Source: Owenia fusiformis (Eukaryota; Annelida; Polychaeta; Sabellida; Oweniidae). From it: 64,000 bases of DNA. Positions within the stretch are counted from its first letter, which is position 1. Every line of letters begins with the position of its first letter. The stretch covers positions 7,711,555-7,775,554 of the forward strand of contig CAIIXF020000002.1 in NCBI GenBank assembly GCA_903813345.2, read 5' to 3'. The translations under genes were made by a program, and so were the position numbers. The notes under the pieces are model-generated. The model saw nothing but the letters and a program-made list of their open reading frames with translations, was not told where the DNA came from and searched no databases. This document shows positions 25,601 to 37,600 of the stretch, piece by piece.

Positions 25601-28600
25601 CTACACTCTATTTCCCAAGTTTTGGCCTGATCCTAAAAAAACATTGCAATACCTGTATTACAAGAAAACTAAAGCAAAATTGTAAGACTTTGCCGCTTCT
25701 ATGTTACAGTACCCACGGTTGCGTTATAATGTAATTAAAATGGGTATTTCACGACTCTCCCTAAAATTATGTTTTGAGTTCCTTGTTTCAAGAAGAACCA
25801 CATGCTATAAATAAATTAAAATACACAATTTTAGATAAAAGATATTGTAATTTGAATTGTTGTAATTTTAGGTGCTACACATTTACTCGCAGAAGGATTT
25901 GCCATAGCTACACACCGTCACATGTCCCCCTCCCATCCCATGTTTAAGCTGCTTGCCCCTCACTTTTACTATCTAATAGCAATCAATTGGTGAGTGGTCT
26001 GCTAAGGGTTAATTCATTAATACGATTTCCATTTCTTTAATTCTTTGTCAGTCTGATGTCAAATATAATAGAAAAAATTTTCATTTGCCTGGCAGGAAAC
26101 AATTTGGTAATAAAATTACCATAATGTTTACCTCCAGACAAAAATTGGTCCTTTACATAGTTTTGCAAGCTGTCATGTGTGAGTCACATGACCACAAGGT
26201 CATGGCCTTTATGACATCAGCGAATCAGCAAGGAATGCTGGGAGTCAATCCTCCTTTATTATTCTCTTCTAAAATGTATGCTTTTAAAAAATAGTAAACC
26301 ATGATTAAAAACCATTATATTAATCCAGACTGCCGAGAGTTAATTGCATGTGTTGAATGAGTTTGAATGAATTATATTCAATCATAGATTAATTGATTTT
26401 AACATCACTGTGTGTTGCTACATTAATTTGCATGCAAATTAAATTCATTTGTAAACATGATAATTAAACCTGATAAAATAAGGGATTCATTTTTATGTAT
26501 TGAATGAACAATTCAAGAGAAATACATTCCATTATAATATTCATGGCTACCTTGATTTTTTAATTTATTGCCTTCCTTTTTGAAGAGGATTTGAAGAGGT
26601 TGAGTTATGAAATAAAGGATCTCACTGAAATCTGGTTGATTTCACAATGCATGTTTGTATTTTATAATCACTATTTTTGAACATCCAATTTTTTTTATTC
26701 ATTTGAATGATGTACCCACAGTCCTTTAGTTGAAATTAATAAAATAGTTAAGTTAAGAAATAAGTGCATTCTATTTATTTATACTTGGGCCATATAAGTC
26801 TGTATGTGTTTAACATCCCCTTGCTCATGTGAATCTGTCTCTCAACATGATGTTAAACATATAACTAACTTTGAAGGCATTAGATAAGATAGGCTTGCTA
26901 TAAAAATTGTTGCATTACAAATCAACAATGCAATGCTATTCTGTAGAATTTTTGTACTTGCTCTTAATGCATGAAAAGTTCACTTAGTTTACTCTAATTG
27001 TTTCTCCTTCAAACTTCTTTATGTAGTCTAAAATAAAATCTTGATAACCACAATGGCTGTGAATGTTGCTTAACATCACATTTTGATTTGAAAAAGTGCT
27101 TTAACAATTATTTATTGTCGGAATTTCATTTATTTTCTAAAATCTCAATCTCCAAACTCAGGACTTCATGTTTGTTCTGACTTCATTCTTTGTTTTGTTC
27201 TTAAGAATGTTAAATGCATTTTAGATTTGGAAGAGTCAATATTAGATATATACAGCTGCATTTTAGATTTGGAAGAGTCAATATTAGATATATACAGCTG
27301 CATTTTAGATTTGGAAGAGTCAATATTAGATATATACAGATGCATTTTAGATTTGGAAGAGTCAATATTAGATATATACAGATGCATTTTAGATTTGGAA
27401 GAGTCAATATTAGATATATACAGCTGCATTTTAGATTTGGAAGAGTCAATATTAGATATATACAGCTGCATTTTAGATTTGGAAGAGTCAATATTAGATA
27501 TATACAGATGCATTTTAGATTTGGAAGAGTCAATATTAGATATATACAGCTGCATTTTAGATTTGGAAGAGTCAATATTAGATATATACAGATGCATTTT
27601 GGATTTGGAAGAGTCAATATTAGATATATACAGCTGCATTTTAGATTTGGAAGAGTCAATATTAGATATATACAGATGCATTTTGGATTTGGAAGAGTCA
27701 ATATTAGATATATACAGATGCATTTTGGATTTGGAGAATGTAAAATGGATTTTGGATTTGGAGAATGTAAAATGGATTTTGGATTTGGAGAATGTAAAAA
27801 GGATTTTTGATTCGGAGAATGTAAAATGCATTTTGGATATAATGCGAAATGTAAAATGCATGTTGGATGTGAAAATATTTCATTGCAGGCGTGGTATGGA
27901 GAAGCTAATTGGAGAGGGACAATGGGTGGATAAAGTGATGACTATAGGACGTGTTGGGATGTTAGAGCTCATAAAAAGAGGGTAAATAACAAATTGATAT
28001 GATTACAGTCATGTTAGAGAGTATCCCATATGAGGTTCAGGATATTGGTATTATCCCAAGGCAAATTATTATATGTCTACCAGAGAGCTTGGAAGCTGAA
28101 ACGAAAGTTATGTCATGCCCGCCATTGAAATTCAACATTTTACAAACATGCTATTGAACCTCAAACATGTTGAGATTATTGAATCAAGCTATTCAACTTT
28201 TTATTAGGAGGCCCCCCGGCAGGGGCCTCCTATTAATTTTGTAGATATTATTATTAGGAGGCCCTCCTGAAAGGGCCTCCTATAGCTTTTGTAGCTTTTC
28301 TTTATTCTTATTCTTTATTCTTTATTTATTATTCTTCCAAAGCATTTTTCTCCTACTTCCAACTACCTTTCAACTACCTACTATATGATCCTACTAGTAA
28401 CCTTGGCTGGAATAGGGGGGAAAATATTTTTTATCTAGGTCAAGGTCAAAGGTCAAAATCTAGGTCAAATCTAAGTTTTTTTTCAAGTTTCTCAAGTTTG
28501 TCATCATACTTCATTATTTCTTGCGATGAATTAAACTGAAACTACATTTAAGTATTCTCTACAAATTGTTCACTATATGTCAGCATTAAATTTTTACCGT

Positions 28601-31600
28601 TTTTGAGATATTTGACGTCAAAAAACGGTCAAAAAAGGTCATTTTTCAACTTGCTTCAATCTGACCAATTTTTTTTTTAAAAATCATCTACAAGTTCCCA
28701 GGAGTCCAAATCTGACCTCAGATTTGACCTTTGACCTTCGGTTGACCTTCAGTGACCTCCGAAAGGTCAAAAAAGTTGATTTTTCAAATTGATTTTCTGG
28801 ATTCAAATTTAGGTATATCTATTCACAAAAGACCTTCTGAGGTCTAAAAAAGTAAAATTTGCAAGGTCAAAGGTCAAGGTCATCAAACGAAATCACAAAC
28901 TGTGTTTTCTAAGTTTCTCAAAATTGGAGACTACAAATCAATTTTTTTTACTGAAAGTCAGAATATATATTCCTCTAAAGGCTCTACACATATTAGCAAT
29001 TGACTATTTATTAAAATTTTGCTCCAGTTTTGAGATATTAGAACTCAAAAACTGAAAAATGGTCAAATTTCGAAATTTTTGAGGGTCAAATTTCAACTTG
29101 CTCTAAATTGACCAAACTTTTTTTTAAAAAGCATCTTCAAGATCTCAGGAACTCAAATCTGACCTTAGTTTTGACCTATGACCTTTAGTTGACCTTCAGT
29201 GACCTTCGAAAGGTCAGAAAAGTTGATTTTTCAAATTGAGTCTTTGGATTCAAATTTAGGTCAGTCTAATTACAAAAAGCCTATTGAGGTCTCAAAAAGT
29301 AAAAATTTCAAGGTCAAAGGTCAAGGTCATCAAATTAGGTCACAAACTGTGCTATCTAAGTTTCTCATACTTCAAGACTTCAAATCAATATTTTTAATTG
29401 AAAGTCAAGATATATTTTTCTCTCATTGACTATTTATTAAAATTTTGTCCCACTTTTGAGATATAAGAGCTCAAAAACTAAAAAAGGTCATTTTTTCAAA
29501 GTTTATAAGGTCAAATTTTAACTTCCTGCAAATTCACCCAACTTTTTTAAAAAAATCATCTTCAACTTCTCAGGAGTTCATATTTAACCTCAGATTTGAC
29601 ATTTGACCTTTAGTTGACCTTCAGTGACCTTTGAAATGTCAGAAAAGTTGATTTTTCAAATTGAGTTTTTGGACTCAAATTTAGGGTTGACCTAATCAAA
29701 AAAAAACTACTGAGCTCTAGAATAGTAAAATTTTCAAGGTCAAGGGTCACGGTTATCAAATTAGGTCAAAGGTCAAGATCTAGGTCAAATCTAAATTTTT
29801 TTCAAGTTACTCAACTTTGTCCTTATACTTCGTTATTTCTTGCGATGAATTAAACTGAAACTACATTTTGGTATTCTCTATAAATTCTTCACTATATGTC
29901 AGCATTAAATTTTTACCGTTTTTGAGATATTTGACGTAAAAAAAACGGTCAAAAAAGGTCATTTTTCAACTTGCTTCAATCTGACCAAATTTTTTTTATA
30001 ACTCATCTACAAGTTCCCAGGAGTCCAAATCTGACCTCAGATTTGACCTTTGAACTTTAATTGACCTTCAATGACCTTCGAAAGGTAAGAAAAGTTGATT
30101 TTTTAAATTGAGTCTTTGGATTCAAATTTAGGTCAGCTTAATTACAAAAGTCCTACTGAGGTCTGAAAAAGTAAAACTTTTCAAAGTCAAAGGTCAAGAT
30201 CATGAAATTAGGTCACAAACTGTGCTATCTAAGTTTCGCAAAGTTCGACTACAAACCAATATTTTTAATCCTGAGTCGAAATAAACACATTCCTCTAAGG
30301 GTTGTACACATATTAGCAATTGACTATCTAATTGAATTTTGTCCCAGTTTGAGATATAAGAGTTCAAAAGTTGAAAAAAGGTCAATTTCGAAATCTTTCA
30401 AGGTCAAATTTAAACTCGCTTCAAATTGACAAAATCTTTTTTTGAAAATCATCTACAAGTTTTCAGGAGTTCACATCTGACCTCAGATTTGATATTTGTC
30501 CTTTAGTTGACCTTCAAATTGTCAAAAATGCCTAAGAGGGCCTCCGTGAGATTGCTTGCAATCTTCAAAAGTCTAGTTTTATAGATATTCTTATTATTAG
30601 ACTCCAGATGTCAATCTGGAGTCTATTGTTTTTGCCAGTATTCTTATTAGACTCCAGATGAAATCTGGAGTCTATTGTTTTCGTCATTTTTCTTTATTAT
30701 TATTCTTTATTATTATTATTATACTGGAAGCCTTTTCTCGACAACCATAGGGTATCCAATTAAGATCATAATCCAGTCAATTTAGGTCCAGTATCTAGTT
30801 CCTCGGAAATTGGGTCAAATTTTTATCTAGGTCAAAGGTCAAGAACTAGGTCAAATCCAGTACTTTGTCACTTTTGTCTATTTTCTCGGTCGTCCTTCAA
30901 TATTTTTGATCCGGTTTTTTTTCATTGTGTTCCTTATAAAAAAGTAGGAAAGCTAGGGTCGATTTAGTTTTTTGATATCTCAAACCGATTTCGAGATATC
31001 AGTGTCCGAAAACGAGGTCCAAAAAAAAGTTCTCCGACTCAAATATCCAGGTTATTAGTCTTATAGGAAATTTTCTCAGGATTCTGAATCTGAAAACGAA
31101 ATTTGGATCAGACTTCTGGTTCTGAAGTTATGGCGTTTTGAAAGCTCAAAAATCGCTAAATTTGGAGCCCGTGTTAAGTCAATGGGAAAAAAGATTTTAT
31201 TGAAGTGAAAAATACGAAATATAGACTGAGTTCAGCTAAATATAATGAAAGCTTTTAAAAGAATGGGACCTCAAAAGCCATCTAGCTTTAAAATATTGAC
31301 ACCAAAATGCCTAGGTCAAAATCTAGGTCAAATTCAAAGTCTTTCCTTATTTTTGCGATTCTGACACTACAGATTAATTATATTCTTCGAAAGTTTGTGT
31401 ACATGTAGCCAAGAGTGTGCTTATAGTGTTAGCCTTTTGCCGTCAGAAAGTATTTTGCCCCACTTTTGAGATATGGTGTCCGAAAAGTAGGTCAAAATAA
31501 AAAATTCTCCAAATTTGATGTTTGAGTTATGAATTAAGTATAGAATTTAACGTTTGAGTTATGAATTAAGGGTAGAATTTTCTCAAGAATCCGAATCTGC

Positions 31601-34600
31601 AAACCAAATTTCAATCCGACTTCTGGTTCGGAAGTTATGACATTTTGAAAGCTCAAAAATCGCTAAATTTGGTGCCCCATGTTATGTCAATGGGAAAAAA
31701 GATTTTTTTGAAGTGTAAAATACAAGGTATAGACTAATTAAAGCTTAAATAATGAAAGCCTATGAAAGAAGGGGACCTCGAAGGCTACTTCACTTCAAAA
31801 TTTGGACACCAAAATCCCTAGGTCAAAATCTAGGTCAAATTCATAGTTTATCCTTATTTTTGCGATTCTAACACTACACTTTAATTATATTCCTCGAAAT
31901 TGTGTATACATGTAGCCTAAAGTGTACTAATAGCGTAAGCCTTTTGCCGTCAGAAAGTATTTTGACCCACTTTTGAGATATGGTGTCCGAAAAGTAGGTC
32001 AAAATAAAAAGTTCTCCAAATTTAACGTTTGAGTTATGAATTAAGAATAGAATTTTCTCAGAAAACCAAATCTACTAACCAAATTTCGATTCGACTTCCG
32101 GTTCCGAAGTTATGGCGTGTCCGAAAAGTAGGTCAAAATAAAAATTCGCCAAATTTGATGTTTGAGTTATGAATTAAGTATAGAATTTAACGTTTGAGTT
32201 ATGAATTAAGGGTAGAATTTTCTCAAGAATCCGAATCTGCAAACCAAATTTCAATCCGACTTCTGGTTCGGAAGTTATGACATTTTGAAAGCTCAAAAAT
32301 CGCTAAATTTGGTGCCCCATGTTATGTCAATGGGAAAAAAGATTTTTTTGAAGTGTAAAATACAAGGTATAGACTAATTAAAGCTTAAATAATGAAAGCC
32401 TATGAAAGAAGGGGACCTCGAAGGCTACTTCACTTCAAAATTTGGACACCAAAATCCCTAGGTCAAAATCTAGGTCAAATTCATAGTTTATCCTTATTTT
32501 TGCGATTCTAACACTACACTTTAATTATATTCCTCGAAATTGTGTATACATGTAGCCTAAAGTGTACTAATAGCGTAAGCCTTTTGCCGTCAGAAAGTAT
32601 TTTGACCCACTTTTGAGATATGGTGTCCGAAAAGTAGGTCAAAATAAAAAGTTCTCCAAATTTAACGTTTGAGTTATGAATTAAGAATAGAATTTTCTCA
32701 GAAAACCAAATCTACTAACCAAATTTCGATTCGACTTCCGGTTCCGAAGTTATGGCGTGTCCGAAAAGTAGGTCAAAATAAAAATTCGCCAAATTTAACG
32801 TATGAGTTATGAATTAGGGGTAGAATTTTGTCAGGAATCCGAATCTGCAAATCAAATTTCAATCCGACTTCCGGTTCGGAAGTTATGGCGTTTTGAAATT
32901 TCAAGAAAAATCGATATTATGGTATCCTGATAGAAAGTCAAGAGTAGAGAAGAAAATATTGAAAAATGCATCCATCCTTCCTTATTGATCCTATCCTATC
33001 CTTCCTATCTACCCTTGCTTCGTATCCTCTCTTTCCTATCCTTCCTATTCTATCCTTCTTTCCTATTCTATCCTATCGTTCCTTCCTATTCTATCGTATC
33101 CTTCCTTCCTTTTTCATCCATCCATCCATCTTTTTTCTGGATGACTTAGCTTATTTTGGATGACTTGGCTTATTCTGGATGACTCGGCTAAAAAAAGTCT
33201 AGATCTGGAGTCTGAAATTGAACTCGTTCAATTTCCAAAATCTAGTTATTATTATTATTCTTATTATTCCGTAGCCGTTTTTTCAGAAACTATAAGGTAT
33301 CCAGTAAAGACCATTATACAGTTTATTTAGGTTCAGTATCTAGTTCCTCGGAAATTGGGTCAAATTTTTATCTAGGTCAAAGGTCAAGAACTAGGTCAAA
33401 TCCAGTACTTTGTCACTTTTTTCGATTTTCTCGGTCGTCCTTCAATATTTTTGATCCGGGTTTTTTTCATTGTGTTCCTCATAAAAAAGTAGAAAAGCTT
33501 GGGTCGATTTAGTTTTTTGGTATCTCCAACCGATTTCGAGATATCAGTGTCTGAAAACGAGGTCCAAAAAAAAGTTCTCCGAATCCAATGTCAAGGATAT
33601 CAGTCTTATAGGAAATTTTCTCAGGATTCCGAATCTGAAAACCAAATTCCGATCTGACTTCCGGTTCAGAAGTTATGGCGTTTTGAAAATTCAAAAATCG
33701 CTAAATTTGGTGCCCCATGTTAATTCAATGGGAAAAAATATTTTTTTGAAGTGTAAAATACGAGATATAGACTAAGCACAGCTAAACATAATGGAAGCCC
33801 ATCAAAGAAAGGGACCTCAAGACCTTCTTTTCATAAAAATTTGGACACCAAAATGCCTAGGTCAAAATCTAGGTCAAATTCATAGGTTTTCCTTATTTTT
33901 TCGATTCTGACACTACACTTCAATAATTTACTTCAAAATTTTTTGTACAGATAGGAAAGAGTGTGTTAATAGTGTGAGCCTTTTTCTGTCAGAAAGTATT
34001 TTGACCCACTTTTGAGATATGGTGTCCGAAAAGTAGGTCAAAATAAAAAATTCTCTAAATTTAACGTATGAGTTATGAATTAAGGGTAGAACTTTCTCAG
34101 GAATCCGAATCTGCAAACCAAATTTCGATCCGACTTCCGATTTCAAAGTTATGGCGTGTCCAAAAAGTAGGTCAAAACAAAAATTCGCCAAATTTAACGT
34201 ATGAGTTATGAATTAGGGGTAGAATTTTGTCAGGAATCCGAATCTTTAAATCGAATTTTGATCCGACTTCCGGTTCGGAAGTTATGGCGTTTTGAAATTT
34301 CGGAAAATTGATCTTATGGTATCCTGATAGAAAGTCAAGAGTAGAGAAGAAAATGTTCCTTCCTATCCTTCCTTTCCTCTCCTATCATATCCTTTCTTCC
34401 TATTCTGTTCTATCCTATCCTTCTTTCTTATTCTATCCTATCGTTCCTTCCTATTCTGTCCTATCCTAGCTTCCTATTTTATCGATCCATCTTTTTCTGA
34501 ATGACTCAGCTTATTCTAGATGACTCGGCTTATTCTGGATGACTAGGCTTATTCCATCCACCCATCCATCTTTTTCTGGATGACTCAGCTTATTTTTGAT

Positions 34601-37600
34601 GAGTCAGCTTATTCTCGATGACTCGGCTTATTCTGTATGACTGGGCTAAAAAAAAGTCTAGATCTGGAGTCTGAAATTGAACTTCGTTCAATTTCCAAAG
34701 TCTAGTTATTTATTCTTCCTAAACCTTTTTCTCCTACTTCCAACTACCTTTCAACTATCTACTATATGCACCTACTAGGGACCTTGGCTAAACTTGGCGG
34801 GAAAGGAATTTTTATCTAGGTCAAGGTCAAAGGTCAAAATCAAGGTCAAATCTAAGTTTTTTTCAAGTTTCTCAAATCCTGACACTACACTTCAATATTT
34901 TTGGCTGAATTTTTGCATACAGATAGATATTAGTATTCTATTAGTCTTAGCCTTTTGCCGTCTAGAGAAATTTTGCCTAGATTTTGAGATATTGAAGGTC
35001 AAAAAAAGGTCAAAAAAGGCCTTTTTTGAACTTGCTTCAAATTGACCAAATTTTTTTTTCAAACTCATCTACAAGTTGTCAGGATTCTAAATCTGACCTT
35101 ACTTTTGACCTTTGACCTTTGGTTGACCTTCAGTCACCTCAGAAAGGTCAAAAAAGTTGATTTTTCAAATCGATTTTCTGGATTCAAATTTAGGTATATT
35201 TATTCACAAAAGACCTACTGAGGTCTAAAAAAGTAAAATTTGCAAGGTCAAAGGTCAAGGTCATCAAACGAAATCACAAACTGTGTTTTCTAAGTTTCTC
35301 AAAATTGGAGACTACAAATCAATTTTTTTTACTGAAAGTCAGAATATATATTCTTCTAAAGGTTCTACACATATTAGCAATTGACTATTTATTAAAATTT
35401 TGCTCCAGTTTTGAGATATTAGAACTCAAAAACTGAAAAAAGGTCAAATTTCGAAATTTTTCAAGGTCAAATTTCAACTTGCTCTAAATTGACCAAACTT
35501 TTTTTTAAAAAGCATCTACAAGATCTCATGAACTCAAATCTGACCTTAGTTTTGACCTATGACCTTTAGTTGACCTTCAGTGACCTTCGAAAGGTCAAAA
35601 AAGTTGATTTTTCAAATTGATTTTCTTGATTCAAATTTAAGTTTATTCAATCAGAAAAGATATACTGAGGTCTTAAAATGTAAAATTTTCAAGGTCAAAG
35701 GTCAAGGTCATCAAACAAGATCACAAACTGTGTTTTCTAAGTTTCTCAAAGTTTGTGACTACAAATCAATATTTTTGAATTAAAGTCAGGATATATATTC
35801 CTCTAAAGGTTTTACACATATTAACAATTGATTATTTATTAAAATTCTGCACCAGTTTTGAGATATTGGACCTCAAAAACTGAAAAAGGTCTAATGTTGA
35901 AATTTTTCAAGGTCAAATTTCACATTGCTTCAAACTGACCAAACTTTTTTTTAAATCATCTACAAGATGCCTGGAGTTCATATATGACCTTGTATTTAAG
36001 ATTTGACCTTTGGCTGACCTTTAAATGTTCAAAAAAGCCTACGGGGCCTCCGTAAGATTGCTTGCAATCTTATACATCTAGTTATTCTTTATTCTTTATT
36101 TATTCTTCCCGGGACCTTTTCTCCTACTTCCAACTAGCTTTCAACTAGCTCTTACATAGTCATACTAAGGACCTCGGCTGAACTTGGCGGGAAAGGAATT
36201 CTTATCTAGGTCAAGGTCAAAGTTCAAAATCTAGGTCAAATCTAAGTTTTTTTCAAGTTTTTCAAATCCTGACACTACACTTCAATATTTTTGGCTGAAT
36301 TTTTGCATACAGATAGATATTAGTATTCTATTAGTCTTAGCCTTTTGCCGTCTAGAGAAATTTTGCCTAGATTTTGAGATATTGAAGGTCAAAAAAGGTC
36401 AAAAAAGGTCTTTTTTCAACTTGCTTCAAATTGACCAAATTTTTTTTTAAAACTCATCTACAAATTCTCAGCATTCCAAATCTGAACTATTTATTAAAAT
36501 TTTGCTCCAGTTTTGAGATATTAGAACTCAAAAACTGAAAAAAGGTCAAATTTCGAAATTTTTCAAGGTCAAATTTCAACTTGCTCTAAATTGACCAAAC
36601 TTTTTTTTAAAAAGCATCTACAAGATCTCAGGAACTCAAATCTGACCTTAGTTTTGACCTATGACCTTTAGTTGACCTTCAGTGACCAGCGAAAGGTCAA
36701 AAAAGTTGATTTTTCAAATTGATTTTCTGGATTCAAATTTAGGTTTATTCAATCAAAAAAGATATACTGAGGTCTAAAAAAGTAAAATTTTCAAGGTCAA
36801 AGGTCAAGGTCATCAAACAAGATCACAAACTGTGTTTTCTAAGTTTCTCAAAGTCTGTGACTACAAATCAATATTTTGAATTAAAGTCAGGATATATATT
36901 TTTCTAAAGGTTTTACACATATGAACAATTGATTATCTATTAAAATTCTGCACCAGTTTTGAGATATTGGGCCTCAAAAACTGAAAAAGGTCTAATGTTG
37001 AAATTTTTCAAGGTCAAATTTCACATTGCTTCAAATTGACCAAACTTTTTTTTAAAAATCATCTACAAGATGCCTGGAGTTCATATATGACCTTTGATTT
37101 GAGATGTAACCTTTGGCTGACCTTCAAATTGCCAAAAACGCCTACAGGGCCTCCGTAAGATTGCTTGCAATCTTAAAAGTCTAGTTATTGTTATATAAGT
37201 TTGGGATTGAATTCCCATGGACTTTCAAGTCTAAATGGCAAAATTAAATTAAAAAGTTGTCCAACAATATGCTTTCTTGTAGGTAAAATATTTGAAGAAA
37301 ACTTTCCAGTCTAATTACTAAACAAATATAAATTGAACAATAAATAGCATTGGATGTATATTTTTTCAGTCTGAATACTTGGAGGATGGATGTTCAGGGA
37401 ACTTTACCTAAAGATCTTGATAATAGAGGGGTAAGTAACATATTAAAGCAAAACGTGTGTATGTTAATTGCATTGATAACATTATATAACATAAATCTTG
37501 TTGTCAAAAATTCCAGGAAAACCACTTCGTATTTTTGTTTCCTTAAAATTATCACAGATGCAAAAGCAGATTAAGTCCCAAAATCTGATTAAGTATAAGG

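Noticed and set aside
25263-25685. 140-residue plus-strand frame in the intron between exons 7a and 7b
   Set aside because: No similarity to LOX, no splice-consistent borders, composition like random AT-rich DNA.
27166-27985. Long open frames on both strands (up to about 250 residues) of repetitive protein
   Set aside because: They result from a 42-bp tandem unit divisible by three; the same array is open in several frames. Only the exon 8 part is supported as coding.
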